A stretch of DNA of 64,000 nt from Gari tellinella (Eukaryota; Mollusca; Bivalvia; Cardiida; Psammobiidae). Made by a program: the position numbers and the translations under genes. The notes under the pieces were generated by a model that worked only from the letters and a program-made list of their open reading frames with translations, had not been told where the DNA came from and did no database searches. The stretch spans positions 42,199,623 through 42,263,622 of the forward strand of contig OV277861.1 of NCBI GenBank assembly GCA_922989275.2. Direction: 5' to 3'. Below, piece by piece: positions 1 through 10,796 of this stretch. Each line of letters opens with the position of its first letter. The first letter of the stretch is position 1.

Positions 1-100
1 TTATTTGGAAAGGAAACGATTTCTGTACTCTGCACGCTGTACACGGGACACAAAACTGCTAACCTAAACAGCAAAACAATGGCAATTGAACACGCTACTG
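1..100. mobile_element. Right part of family F element with family A remnant, cut by window start
   Basis: This stretch matches 34725-34820 closely (shared string TCTGCACGCTG, then the CTAACCTAAACAGCAAA region) and ends in GAACACGCTACTG, the same terminal sequence as the family F element at 34441-34818. The first ~30 bases resemble the end of a family A element nested in it, as in the 34 kb copy. The left end lies outside the window. Confidence 0.6.
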
Positions 101-153
101 AACTCTATAATTTACGGCAATGACACTGTACAAGTCGTATAGCGCCGATGAAT

Positions 154-203
154 GATGAGTTGAGTTGAGTTGAGATGAGTTGAGTTGAGTTGAGTTGAGT
201 TGC
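154..203. repeat. Pentanucleotide microsatellite (TGAGT)n
   Basis: About ten consecutive TGAGT units with one TGAGA variant. The following ~300 bases (204-511) show no gene or recognisable repeat. Confidence 0.95.
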
Positions 204-714
204 AAACAAAACTAGCTTCTCGTTGATCGACTTATATGTTTTCCGTTCTCTCATCAAAGAGAGTTATATAACCTCGGGCAGTTTTCCTCATCAATACTTG
301 CTATTTACTGTTACCCATGGCAGAGGCTCATCTTAATCCAAACTGTTTGCAAAAACTATCATAAATTCGCAATTAGCGCTAAAGGTTTAACTGTTTACAA
401 AAAAGATCTTACAGAATTAGGATGACACATAGGACCTAAAGTAATTCTACTAAATCACGCTCATCTACTGAATAAATTATTAGTTGGATAAATAACACAG
501 TGCTCACTGCCTACAGCGTCCCTCCCAACAACGACTCCCTCCTAACAACGACCCTAACAGCAGTTTCCGAAACAGGACAATTATGTCTTAATCTTTTACT
601 TCTGATATATCGTCTGCTTAAAGTTGTCGTCTGCTGTGTTTTCTCAAAGTTAAATATTGGGTTTTTTTTACAGAAAACACTAATTGCGAGTGACAAACAG
701 CTTAAAGCCAGGTC

Positions 715-3700
715 AATACAATACAATACAATACAATATCTTTATTTCCTCCTTCATAGGAGATTTGCATTGGTTAAAGTCAATGTACAGTATTAACAAT
801 TAAACATTGTAACAAATGGTAAACAAGTTATATACTATTTTACATATATGTATATCAAGATCTATATACAGTACAATTCTCCATTATGACTACCAAACAG
901 AGAGCCAACCGATCGTATAAAAGACAGCTGACAACTTAAAGCAATGAGAAATTGTTTTATATTCACACTGCTTTATGCACTCACCTGCCTTAAACACCCA
1001 ACTTTTAATACAGCTTAGTAGTCGCTATTTCATGTGAATTAAAAAGTTAAGAGTGTGGCAATAGCATGGTTTATAACTCGTAGGCAAACAGAGTAGATCT
1101 TAGTCGACACCTATAACAGGATCGTAGAACATTAATAAACGCTGTTTACTTATACGCTACGTACATGCAGGTGCTGTGCGAGCTAGAGACAAAGTAAGGT
1201 TTCGTTCATCTAAAATCAATCGTATTAGGTCGGGTCACGTAAAGGCACGTCTTATGTGAGTGAGCACTCATATATATACTGGTAAGCTCGTTTTAGGAAC
1301 AGTATGTAGTCAGAGTCTTCCAGCTGAGGCCCTAGCGCGGCACCAAGTAATTTTAAGGCTAGCGATGGTGGGTCCATGCCTAATAAGTCATTGACAAAGT
1401 CAATACCGTAACAAGTTACGTCACATATAAATTTCCACCGTATCGCTGCCGTAGCGGCACATTCTGATATTAAATGAATGTGTTTATCGTAAAACACAGT
1501 GTTACAATCAAGGCATTCTTGTTCAACCAGGCTTGCTCGCCGGCACCATAGTGTTGCTATCTTATAAGTTATATGCCTAAAGGAGGTTTTATCACATACG
1601 TTATAGACTAAGGCTTCAGATACAATAGGATGAATCACCCTGAAAAGACTAAACTCATCGTCTGCAAGAATTCTGTTGGTCCAGCGGGTGTTTTCACTAC
1701 TGATAACTAGAGTTTTCACGGATGTTTTCCAGGCCATTTTAGTCGGCAATGTATTTGGGTTGACTAGTACACTGTTTATGAATGACTGTAGCCGGTATTT
1801 GCACAGTATATTGCAGATATCTGGTATAAACCCATACGACACTGACTGGATATTTGATACATAGTACAAGTATCTGCGTATAAATATGTTTCTACAAGTA
1901 CTTCTGGTGTCCAAACTCAACATTTTGTGGAGAAACATTAGTTTTTGTAACTCTACTTGTAGGGTTAACTTTTGGAGACCTAGCATGGATTCACACATAT
2001 CTGAGCGAGTTCTTGTATGAAAGCCTTGGAATTTTTTCACTATGAAATGTTGTAGTTTGTCAATGGTTTTAGCGTCGTTTACTGTCATGTTATTCCAAAG
2101 ATGACAACCGTAAAGCGCAATTGGAATTATTATCTTTTTGTACAGTTGTACTGAAACCAGCGGACTGAGGCCGTTTACGTGAACACTCTGTGCTGCCATT
2201 GAGAAAAACGCGTTTTTTGCCTCTTGGATTGTCGAAACACACTTCAGTGAAGAGTCTTGTTTGATGCCCAGATGATTCGCATAGCTAGTTTGTGTAATGA
2301 ATTTATCACCGTAAATTACTCCGATCTGGGGGATATGTCTCTTCTTGGAAAATACTACAATGTTCGACTTGTCAACGTTTATATCCATTTTCCACTTTTG
2401 GCTGTAGATAAATACGATGTCAAGTAGTTTCTGCAGGTTCAAGGGAGACAATGCTATTAACGAAATGTCGTCGGCGAAGGATGGGTTGCCCCCCTTGGTA
2501 GTCATAACTGAACAGCCATGACCCGAATTTTCTAAATTGTTTATAAGTTCGTCTATGTATACTAGATAATAGAAAGTAGATAGGACGCCTCCTTGACGTA
2601 CAGATCGTTTAACGTCTATGGGATCTGATGTAGATCCATTCGTTCTAATAATGCACTTTAGCTCTTTGTATGATGCAACTAGCAGTCTCAATATTTTCCC
2701 AGTAATGCCTAACTTTCCAAGCTTGCAGAACAATGCATCATGCCATACACTGTCAAATGCTGCTTTCTGGTCAAGAAATGCAACATAAGCCAAACTGTTA
2801 CGCTCTACTTGGTAGTAAACTGTCTCTTTAAGGCTAAATGCTGCAGTGAGGCAGCTAAGGTTCTTTTGAAATCCCTGTTGCTGTGAGCTTGGAAATGGCA
2901 TATTGGCTTGATTTATAAACTCGTTAAAACGTTTCAACATGACTTTTTCAAATAATTTACATAAACACGGAATCAATGAGATCGGTCTGTAACTGCTTGG
3001 GTCCGTTTTGACTTTCCCCTTTCCTTTATATATTGGGATTATAATACTTGTTTTCCATTCGTCAGGTGTACATTCGCTAGATATAATAGAGTTAAATAGG
3101 AAAACTAAAAACTGGATTGCTGTAGTTCCACCTAGGGTAATATGCTCGTTGAACAAATTGTCAATACTTGGGCTTTTTCTTGTCTTTAGTGTTTTAACGG
3201 CACACTCAATTTCTTTAACTGTTAACGGTGTGTCTAACACGTGATTTGAGTCTTTTTGCAGGAACTGACGCAACTGATTTTGTACACCAATTTCACTACT
3301 ATTATGCAGACTGCTGCTAAAAGTGTTTCTATAATGGCTCGCAAAACCTTCCGTAACTTCATCATCTTGGTACGTTACTCCCTCTGTTATGAGTTCATTG
3401 CACATTTCGCGGGGCCTGCCACTATTTCTTCTTAAAAGCTTCCAGAAGAGTCGATAATCGAGCTCCGCTGCTTTGTTAAGTTCGTCCATTGTCTTATTAT
3501 GAAAATCTTGCTGTTTCTGTCGTTGTACGCGCCGAAAATTTCTTTTCGCATCTTTATAATTAAGATATGTAGGAAAAGTTTGACCTCGTGGTCGTCCGTT
3601 TTCTATCCATAGCCGACGATAGTGTCTTGCTTGCGCATGCGTTTCCTTTACTTCTGGACCCCAATAAGGTTTTGCGTGTTTATTAAAACTGCTTCGCGGA

Positions 3701-3849
3701 AGATTCTCAGCAGCTTTGTGAAATGCATCTGTGATCGTTTTGTTAAGCTTGTTTGGATCACAATAGGGATCGTGTTCTATAATGTTACTTAGCGATATTT
3801 CTAGGGCCCTTTTGTAGCTACGCTTATGCTCTTCTGTACACTTGTGCCG
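715..3849 (-). mobile_element. 5'-truncated non-LTR retrotransposon (LINE)
   Basis: A minus-strand insertion inside a family B element. Its 3' end is at the low coordinate: GGAGGAAATAAAGATATTG followed by a (TATTG)n tail, a microsatellite-type LINE tail. The 5' end stops abruptly at ~3849 inside the coding region before RT, and no endonuclease domain remains, as expected for incomplete target-primed reverse transcription. The ORF is fully open, so the insertion looks young. A second LINE at 28052-29742 has the same GGAGGAAATAAAGATAT 3' end and is a decayed relative. The 3' UTR (739-1251) has no other feature. Confidence 0.9.
1252..3849 (-). CDS. LINE ORF2 reverse transcriptase, 5'-truncated but open
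   Basis: An 866-codon open frame, with no start needed because the insert is truncated; the first in-frame Met is at 3489. Counting from that Met: a fingers region with KGKGK and SSYRPISLIP (~155-175), the first catalytic aspartate in AFLDQKAAFDSVWH (~237-250), RQGGVLSTFYYL (~298-309), the catalytic FADD box (~338-341, a variant of YADD), and WKMDINVDKS (~366-375). Near the C-terminus is a Cys/His cluster (C-x2-C..H..C, in ECLDCNTVFYDKHIH then SEC) like the zinc-knuckle tail of many LINE proteins. The protein would reverse-transcribe its own RNA at a nicked target. Without the endonuclease part it cannot act alone. I did not assign a LINE clade. Confidence 0.93.
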   Translation of the reverse strand, partial: RHKCTEEHKRSYKRALEISLSNIIEHDPYCDPNKLNKTITDAFHKAAENLPRSSFNKHAKPYWGPEVKETHAQARHYRRLWIENGRPRGQTFPTYLNYKDAKRNFRRVQRQKQQDFHNKTMDELNKAAELDYRLFWKLLRRNSGRPREMCNELITEGVTYQDDEVTEGFASHYRNTFSSSLHNSSEIGVQNQLRQFLQKDSNHVLDTPLTVKEIECAVKTLKTRKSPSIDNLFNEHITLGGTTAIQFLVFLFNSIISSECTPDEWKTSIIIPIYKGKGKVKTDPSSYRPISLIPCLCKLFEKVMLKRFNEFINQANMPFPSSQQQGFQKNLSCLTAAFSLKETVYYQVERNSLAYVAFLDQKAAFDSVWHDALFCKLGKLGITGKILRLLVASYKELKCIIRTNGSTSDPIDVKRSVRQGGVLSTFYYLVYIDELINNLENSGHGCSVMTTKGGNPSFADDISLIALSPLNLQKLLDIVFIYSQKWKMDINVDKSNIVVFSKKRHIPQIGVIYGDKFITQTSYANHLGIKQDSSLKCVSTIQEAKNAFFSMAAQSVHVNGLSPLVSVQLYKKIIIPIALYGCHLWNNMTVNDAKTIDKLQHFIVKKFQGFHTRTRSDMCESMLGLQKLTLQVELQKLMFLHKMLSLDTRSTCRNIFIRRYLYYVSNIQSVSYGFIPDICNILCKYRLQSFINSVLVNPNTLPTKMAWKTSVKTLVISSENTRWTNRILADDEFSLFRVIHPIVSEALVYNVCDKTSFRHITYKIATLWCRRASLVEQECLDCNTVFYDKHIHLISECAATAAIRWKFICDVTCYGIDFVNDLLGMDPPSLALKLLGAALGPQLEDSDYILFLKRAYQYIYECSLT

Positions 3850-4015
3850 TCTTTCCCTCCCTATAACGACTCCCTCCGAACAACGAACACACTTGTGTCT
3901 CCCATTGGGTGTCGTTGTAGAGATGGAGCGCTGTAGCCCAATAACCTAAGGTTGGTCCTAACACTGAGCAGTCCTTCTGTAACTGGTTGGACAGCAATCG
4001 CAATAACCCTTTCGA

Positions 4016-4300
4016 TTTGATTTGATTTGATTTGTTTTGATTTTACGTCGCTTTCAACAGTATTTCAGTCATATCGCGACGTCAAGCTGATGACAGGTGG
4101 AGGAAGACACCAGAAGTCTTTGTATGCACTGTTTCAGGCACAAATCGGCAACTGAGTAGAACACCGACCTTCCGCAAGCCAGCTGGAAGGCTTCCCCACA
4201 TGCAAAATCCGAACGACCATACTGGGATTCGAACTCACAGCGGTGAGGAGCTTAGTGATGTAAGTCACAGTGATTATACCACTAGGCCACGGAGGCCCCC
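4016..4300 (-). mobile_element. Intact tRNA-derived SINE with 12-bp target duplication
   Basis: On the minus strand the element starts with a tRNA-like head (A box GGCCTAGTGGTATAA region, B box GAGTTCGAATCCC). It continues through an unrelated body and ends with GATATGACTGAAATACTG, GAAAGCGACG and a tail of AAATC repeats. The perfect 12-bp direct repeat TAACCCTTTCGA flanks it (4004-4015 and 4301-4312), which fixes its limits. The same head, body and 3' domain are found inside the family C elements (~7117-7370, ~8153-8400, ~62397-62645). The conserved 3' domain resembles those of known mollusc SINEs, but I cannot name the family. Confidence 0.88.
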
Positions 4301-4490
4301 TAACCCTTTCGAGCCAAAATAAGTGATACATGCTCGATAATTTATCTGCTGAAAGTTTGAAATACATGTAAGTCTAAACTATTATTAGACGTTGATTTGA
4401 GTGTTGACGAAACCATAATCCAGATCTGGGATTTTTTATACATGTTCAAGGGTCAAGCAGACCATAACACGGCACATGTACAATGTCATG

Positions 4491-4700
4491 AACAGAACAG
4501 AACAGATGTTTTATTTGACTTAAGCATACAAGCTCATCATCATAACATATATACATAGTAACATAAAACTGATGGTACTAAAAGTATGAGATACAAGGCA
4601 TATTTAACAGAAAGATCAACATGGACCATGTATCACGAGAGTGCTCATCATTAGCACAGGGCTTCTAAGAGTTGACTATAAAAAATCCTAAGACTTTCAA
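4491..4700 (-). mobile_element. LINE 3' fragment with (TTCTG)n tail
   Basis: The sequence AACAGAACAGAACAGATGTT followed by TTATTTGACTTAAGCATACA is repeated in diverged form at 49432-49490. Read on the minus strand both end in a TCTGT pentamer tail, as expected of LINE 3' ends. The left limit is fixed by the tail and the right limit is approximate. From 4700 to 4885 there is only half of a family D-type hairpin arm (AAAGCAGGTTGAAAGTA at 4724). Confidence 0.45.
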
Positions 4701-4885
4701 TTTTTTTTAAACGCGATTACTTAAAGCAGGTTGAAAGTACAGCAGAATGTAAAAAGCAATATAGAAGTGTAATTTTTAAGCTACCTATCAGAATTCTAGC
4801 TCGTATGGATAGTTTTCAAATGAAGTATTCCAATTTTGAAAAATAACCAGTTAATAATTTGGTTGAATTTTTAGGAAAGTACAGG

Positions 4886-5025
4886 CTCCAAGGTTATAAA
4901 GCGTTTGGGCGTTGTTTATGATTCTGAGTGTGTTCTCAATCATTTTATTGGTCAGATTTGAGCCTCGGCTCAAATCTGACCAATAAAATGCTTGAGAACG
5001 ACTTTAGACTCAACTGAAAAGCTGA
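4886..5025. mobile_element. Family H palindromic element
   Basis: The core is a 24-bp perfect inverted repeat (CATTTTATTGGTCAGATTTG.. and its complement) centred near 4965, extended by GTTCTCAA/TTGAGAAC outside. Flanks carry GGCTCCAAGGTTATAAAGCG on the left and ACTTTAGACTCAACTGAAAA on the right. The same layout recurs at 12011-12171 and 16321-16470. Confidence 0.75.
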
Positions 5026-5102
5026 TCCTGACCCTGATCCTGATTTGAGACTGATCAAAGTTCCTGCACTCTCAGTATAGTATACATCTAGTGCGTTCTA
5101 GC

Positions 5103-5340
5103 ATTTAACCCATTCACTGCCATGAAGTCATCAATTTTAAACAATTGTCATCTGCTTTTATATTTGAAATTTAATATTTAGGTATTTTGAATATTGAAAT
5201 GAGTGTCAAACAGTTTGGATCCTGATTATGCCTCATGTCTTCAATGCTGCTCTATATGTGGTATTTTGATTGATTTGGGAAATATTGGTTTGACAGTACA
5301 TGTATATGCCAGATGATGGTATCTTTGAAAATAAAGATCT
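5103..5340. mobile_element. Decayed family K element (TTAA-type)
   Basis: Starts TTTAACCCATTCACTGCCAT, the family K terminus, and holds a degenerate copy of the shared hairpin beginning GAGTGTCAAACAGTTTGG at 5201 whose second arm is mostly lost. The right end is not clear. Confidence 0.5.
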
Positions 5341-5362
5341 AACTTGATATGGACGTGAGCCT

Positions 5363-7981
5363 TGTTGAGCCGAATTCTTCACACTACGAATTCTTCACAC
5401 CTGTGAGGAATTCGTAGGAATTTCATACGAATATGTCACACATGTGTGAATAATTCGTACTGACTCTCAGCCCCCCCCCCCCCCTGACAGTAGATACGAA
5501 TTCTTCACGTGTCGATTTTTTTTAAAAACGAATGTAAAAATGTTGTGCATATGAAAACCTAACACTTTCCAAAAAGCTTTTAGCCACCCAGATGGATAAG
5601 GGGACATATTAGGTTTGCTTTACTTGATAGAGGTCTTGTATTTCACATAATGACAAAACATATGTACTAGACTGCCTGTTTAAATGATAAAAGCTTAGGT
5701 CACACGGTGAGAAATGTCACATTTTTCAGCATCGATATAATTAATTATAGACACATAAAACTGAAAAATATCATGGTAATAATAGCACTTTGGTGACCAT
5801 ATAATTTACTCGATTCCGTCGTATCGGATATTATTCGGTCCGTCTGTAAGAACTTTATAAATGTATGGACGATTAAACAGTGGATTTAGACACATTCTAG
5901 AATTTAACATATATCATTTATAGATAACCCTATATGTAAATGGATTGACATGCGTTACTCTTTATGCAGACATTTGTATTTTTTAGAAAAAATAGTTCGG
6001 GTACCAATAATTCTTATTAGTGATTTCAGTAAATTAATGCTTTATCAATATTTGGGAAAATTTTGTCAACATCTGAATGTAAGAACTGTAGGAGAAAAAA
6101 ACTTTGAAAAATAACTATTTGATGTGTTCCCTTTATTGAGGAATAATATGTTGTTTCCATGTTTTTATTGCTACTTCCTCCTTTTATTTTCTATTTTGTG
6201 AAAACATATGAAAAATCCAACATTTAAGGAAAATTACAACGCTGAAGAGGGGATTTCTGAGATTTTATGATCAAAAGCACGTGTCAAGAAAGTTATTAAG
6301 AAAAGAACCAGTCCGAGGACTCCCTATTTTTATTTCATATTTCTGCACAGCAGGATATATACTAGCAATATGAAAATTTAAAAAAAAAATGAATGTTTTG
6401 AAAATTCGAACAAACTGCCGCGATAGTCCTTAAATACCGGACGGGCAACGGTTTTAAGACGGGCGACCATCATCGCCCGATATTGGTTATCGTGGGTTCA
6501 ATATATGAATGAGGTTTATAAAGACGCGCTGATTTCACTTCTTTGTTATGTTGCTCACTTTCTTACATGGAAGTTGGAACCATACTACCTATTGCCTTAT
6601 CGTGAAGTCCACATCATGGGCATTCAGAAATAACGTGCAATACTGTGTGAGACCGAAAGGAAACCGGTGTTATCCGGTTGCCAGACGGGCGCCGGTGTAA
6701 AGACGAAATGTATCCCCCTCTAAAGAGTGACACATGAGGACATTTTGTGATGAAGAAAACTGTCCTTGGGACTTGCTTTGGCATAATACATGTAAAATGA
6801 CCCGGGAGGTTAATTTTCTGAGTCGAAAAATGTCACGGGGTCACAATTCTGCGTGGTTGGGACACTTTTCGTCATTACACCTGCCGGTATAGGATAGGCA
6901 AAAGCCGGATGGAGACGGCCTTGCCCGACCTCTTACACGCTTGTATACGTTTGTATATTTGTTCAAAAGCTTTCTCGGCTCCGATCGACGTGTAAGGTGC
7001 CCGGAAACGACCGATTTTAAATCGATGTCGTTTCGATGACCGTCGTTGAAACTAGCTTTTAACTCCACTTTAAAATCAAACCGAGGCCAAGAATTCTGAG
7101 TTCATACTATGTAAACAGTATTCCAGTCATATCTAGACATAAAGCTAATTGCAGATGGGAGAAGAAACCGGATGCACGTCATAAACTGTATCAGGTAAAA
7201 ATATGCATCTGGGTAAAAGCACCGAATTTCCGATAGCCAGCTTGAAGACTTCTCCAAATGAAAAAGCCCAAGTGTTCAGATTGGGATTCGAACCAACAAC
7301 AGTAAGGAGCTAAGTGTGTGTAAGTCATAGTCACTATGATCACTGGACCACGGCCACGGGTCCCATCCCTCTCTATCCCGTTAAGAATACCAACAATCTG
7401 CCAGCATTCGGCCGCAACCTGTCGGTCGTTGGCCTATTATGCCTCAAAGGAAGCCGAGAACTAAGCATAAACTCAACGGAACTTAAGTTTGATCATGTGA
7501 TAAAAAGGGATGCACTTATCCACAGATAATTCTTCGGATATAGGTCGGCTGTGTAAGAGCTTTTTTGATCAAATCGTAAAAACTGCATGTAAAAGGGTGG
7601 ATAACACAGTTTTAGCGCACCCGCTTCTTAACAATGTCGTGACAGTACGTGAGAGGGTCGCGTGTCCGAAGAAGTACTCTAGTGTCATCTCACAATACAA
7701 CGCAATACACCATCTTTTGCGCTATGGAAAGTGATTTGCCTAAGTTGTTAGAACTTGTTTCATAAGGAAATGTTAAACGGAAGGTGATGTGTGAAGAATC
7801 CGTAGGTACCAACAGGTCGTTAAAAAGGGGGGGGGGGTACGGAAATCTCACACTGCCATTGTGTGACATATTCGTACGAAATCATCACACATTGGTCAGA
7901 CGAGTGGAAGAATTCGTACGAATTCTTCACACGTCTGATTACGCTGTGAAGAATTCGTAGTGTGAAGAATTCGGCTCAACA
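5363..7981 (+). mobile_element. Family C TIR element, 2.6 kb, non-autonomous
   Basis: It starts TGTTGAGCCGAATTCTTCAC and ends with the reverse complement TGTGAAGAATTCGGCTCAACA. Both subterminal regions are packed with GAATTCGTA/TACGAATTC and TGTGTGAA motifs and hold homopolymer runs (C16 at ~5470, G10 at ~7828). The interior contains a SINE-like segment in minus orientation (~7117-7370). No transposase frame is visible; the open frames in this region are short and not conserved as proteins. A second, partly inverted copy lies at 61507-63633. Confidence 0.8.
7117..7370 (-). repeat. SINE-like segment inside family C (first unit)
   Basis: On the minus strand it shows a tRNA-like head (GGTCCAGTGATCATAGTGAC, B box GGTTCGAATCCC) and the same 3' domain (GATATGACTGGAATACTGT) as the full-length SINE at 4016-4300. 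It lacks the AAATC tail and target duplication, so it was probably captured and has moved with family C. The second copy is at ~8153-8400. Confidence 0.7.
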
Positions 7982-9052
7982 CACGTTTGTATATTTGGTC
8001 AAAAGCTTTCTCGGGTCCGATCGACGTGTAAGGTGCCCGGAATCGACCGATTTCAAATCGATGTCGTTTCGATGACCATCGTTGAAACTAGCTTTTAACT
8101 CCACTTTAAAATCAAACCGAGGCCAAGAATTCTGAGTTCATACTATGTTAACAGTATTTCAGTCATATCTCGACATAAAGCTAATTGCAGATGGGAGAAG
8201 AAACCGGATGCACGTCATAAACTGTATCAGGTAAAAATATGCATCTGGGTAAAAGCACCGAATTTCCGATAGCCAGCTTGAAGGCTTCTCCAAATGAAAA
8301 AGCCCAGGTGTTCAGATTAGGATTCGAACCAACAGCAGTAAGGAGCTAAGTGCGTGTAAGTCATAGTCACTATGAGCACTGGACCACGGCCACGGGTCCG
8401 ATTCCTCCCTATCCCGTTAAGAATACCAACAATCTACCAGCATTCGGCCGGCAACCTGTCGGTCGTCTGCCTATTATACCTCAAAGGAAGCCGAGAACTA
8501 AGCATAAACTCAACGGAACTTAAGTTTGATCATGGGATAAAAAGGGCTGCACTTATCCACAGATAATTCTTCGGATTTAGGTCGGCTGTTTAAGAGCATT
8601 TTTGATCAAATCGTAAAAACTGCATGTAAAAGGGTGGATAACACAGTTTTAGCGCACCCGCTTCTTAACAATGCATCCCGAGTTCGATCCCAGGTCGTGA
8701 CAGTACGTGAGAGGGTCGCCTATCCGAAGACGTTGGTTTTGCCTAGTACTCTAGTGTCATCCCACAATAGGACGCAATACACCAGCTTTTGCGCTATGGA
8801 AAGTGATTTGCCTAAGTAAGTTGTTAGAACTTGTTTCATAAAGAAATCTTAAACGGAAGGTGATGTGTGAAGAATCCGTAGGTACCAACAGGTCGTTAAA
8901 AAAGGGGGTACGGAAATCTCACACTGCCATTGTGTGACATATTCGTACGAAATCTTCACACATTGGTCACACGAGTGGAAGAATTCGTACGAATTCTTCA
9001 CACGTCTGATTACGGTGTGAAGAATTCGTAGTGTGAAGAATTCGGCTCAACA
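7982..9052 (+). repeat. Tandem duplication of the right part of family C
   Basis: Immediately after the element end, the sequence re-enters family C at the position equivalent to ~6946 and runs to the same GGCTCAACA end, so ~1.05 kb is repeated head-to-tail with few differences. The second unit keeps CATCCCGAGTTCGATCCCAG (8671-8690), which is absent from the first unit at 7637. That segment contains an intact pol III B-box-like sequence. Confidence 0.85.
8633..8700 (+). other. tRNA-like module with B box in family C
   Basis: GGATAACACAGTTTTAGCGC is followed ~30 bases later by CGAGTTCGATCCC, a near-perfect pol III B box. A matching copy is on the minus strand at ~62101-62160. The stems do not form a complete cloverleaf, so this is a relic, not a functional tRNA. 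Confidence 0.45.
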
Positions 9053-9247
9053 AAGCACTAAAACGTAGAAAAGAACAACTTTTGGTCAATTCTGATATTT
9101 CATGTTTATCTTGGTGGCAAACAGTTTGGAGCCAGATCAGACGCCGGGTTACCCGGCGTCTGATCTGACTCCAAACTGTTTGCACTGCAAATAATAGTTT
9201 TAGCGTAAACGCGTTTATTGGGAAAGAATAACACATTCTCCACTGTA
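9053..9247 (-). mobile_element. Family A element, truncated at the family C junction
   Basis: Contains the family A hairpin (9112-9188, TCAGACGCCGGGTTACCCGG core), the TTAGCGTAAACGCGTTTATT segment and the end TTCTCCACTG followed by TA. The other end starts abruptly at AAAGCACTAAAACG, directly after the family C terminus. Confidence 0.85.
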
Positions 9248-9289
9248 CCCGGTGTATATAAATAGATACGTTCAAATATTGAAACACTG

Positions 9290-10462
9290 GTTTAAATTAT
9301 TGCATACAGATAATATTATTTTGAAAAATGTTTATCGTCATGCTTGTGAACAATGCCTAAAAGGTAAAGACAATTGGGTAAAGCCAGTATAGGCACTGCT
9401 TGATGGATTTGAATTTTCAGATATTTTGGTACAACCTTCGAATGTACATGTTAAATCTTTATTGTTTTGTTTAAACAACGAGATTTGATAACTTTTATCA
9501 AAAATTTTTTCTGATATTGAGTCGAGTAATGTTCTCAATACACTTTATATTCATATTAAACCGACTTTCGGTTATGAAAGTTATCTTAATAGTATTGTTT
9601 CAAAGCGCTTAAGACACTGTTTGACGAGAATCCGCATATCTCCTCATAATTTGCGTATCCAGTCTGCAAGCTATGGTAGAAATAGATTAGAACGGAACCA
9701 GAGAATATGCCAGTTGTGTAATGTACATGATATTGAAGACGAGTATCATTTCATAAGTATATGTAAAGCATTTGAAGATTTAAGAGCTAAGTATATAAGA
9801 TATATTATAGACTAAGACCAAGTATGCACAACTTTATTGAATTACTCACCACTGATAATAAGCCAGCGCTTATTAACTTATGTAAATTTATAAGTTTTGC
9901 GATTTCTAGGCGCAATATCTTATTGACAGTATAAGAAATCACATTGTTCTTAAATGTCCGCAGCCATGCATTTATTTCATGTTATTACTTACAGGTTAAA
10001 TAGTAAAGTACGGATCTTTGATCACTTTCTCATCTAGTGTTCATTCTCCTCATACTTTCCCTCATAGTTCATTCGAGGAAAGTTGCTACTTTCGATAACT
10101 TATTCACCCATAAGACTAAAATGGTTAACAGCAACGGTTGTTTTAACTATGTACAATGTATATCAAAAAGTCATAAAGTGCAGACCCTGATCGGGATACA
10201 ACTATAAGGAGTATTCCGATCAGGGTCTACACTGATTGCATAAGACAAGAGTATTTTTCACAATACCAAATTGTAAATGACGCATATACGTCACAAGGGG
10301 TGAGTGGGTTAAGCATTCATATTGATCTGATTTGGTATGTTAATATATATTTGCATGTCACGTGATAGACCTGTTGAATATGATGTATAAATGATGGAAT
10401 ATGTAACGAGATACTTAATGTATAAGTTACGAATAAACTATGCCTATGCCTATGTCTACTAA
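9290..10462 (+). mobile_element. Third LINE, degenerate, with (TATGCC)n tail
   Basis: The RT tail at 9533-9814 is followed by ~640 bases of AT-rich 3' sequence ending GAATAAACTATGCCTATGCC, a short hexamer tail of the type LINEs use. A hairpin (GCAGACCCTGATCGG..CCGATCAGGGTCTACAC, 10180-10236) lies inside and belongs to the shared hairpin class, probably from a nested element. The 5' limit is uncertain. Confidence 0.55.
9533..9814 (+). pseudogene. LINE RT C-terminal remnant (zinc-knuckle end)
   Basis: The + frame ending TAA at 9814 reads ..RLRHCLTRIRISPHNLRIQS, then NQRICQLCNVHDIEDEYHF, then ISICKAFEDLR. The C-x2-C-x8-H-x4-C spacing and the IEDEYHF motif are typical of the C-terminal tail of LINE reverse transcriptases. 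Upstream the frame is broken by stops, so this is a 5'-truncated dead copy of a family different from the LINE at 715-3849. Confidence 0.75.
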
Positions 10463-10796
10463 AAAACACCATCAGTAATTTCATGAAATGACTAAATTGA
10501 CTTTAGCTTTATTTATTCATTCGTAATGATTGGTGAATCTTAATAATTACAAACTACATTATTGAAACAATACATGCATATTAAATTTAATACAAATCAA
10601 GTCTCTTGAATCTTAAAAAAATGCGTGCAATGGTTCTGGAATAATTGTTAGATATTAAGTTTTAAACAATATGATGCATATTGAAAGACATGAATGAACA
10701 ACTGCTGTTGAATTAATTAAATAAAATTCATTTCAAACATTACCTGATCCATGTTAAAGGTTTCTAGCCCATTTGTGTAGAAGTGGCCTGTCAATC

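Larger units (their letters stand above)
512..3935. mobile_element. Family B short TIR element, split by a LINE insertion
   Basis: The left half (512-714) starts TACAGCGTCCCTCCC and runs through the family-specific GACGAGTG-like region into the first arm of the central hairpin. The right half (3850-3935) runs from CTTTCCCTCCCTATAACGAC to the mirrored end GGAGCGCTGTA. The intact relative at 27456-27812 shows these halves belong together. Between them sits a 3.1 kb LINE, and about 70 bases of the hairpin present in the intact copy are missing at the junction. TA at both ends suggests a TA target, as in mariner/Tc-type elements (inference). Confidence 0.8.

Noticed and set aside
4080..4110. Hammerhead ribozyme signature (CTGATGA)
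   Set aside because: CTGATGA occurs, but the matching GAAA and stem arrangement were not found; same for ~30855.
7314..8819. Paired short proteins ending KFDHGIKRAALIHR and DNTVLAHPLLNN (also 61958-62423)
   Set aside because: They lie in non-coding family C and its SINE-like cargo, and frames differ between copies by indels that are not multiples of three.
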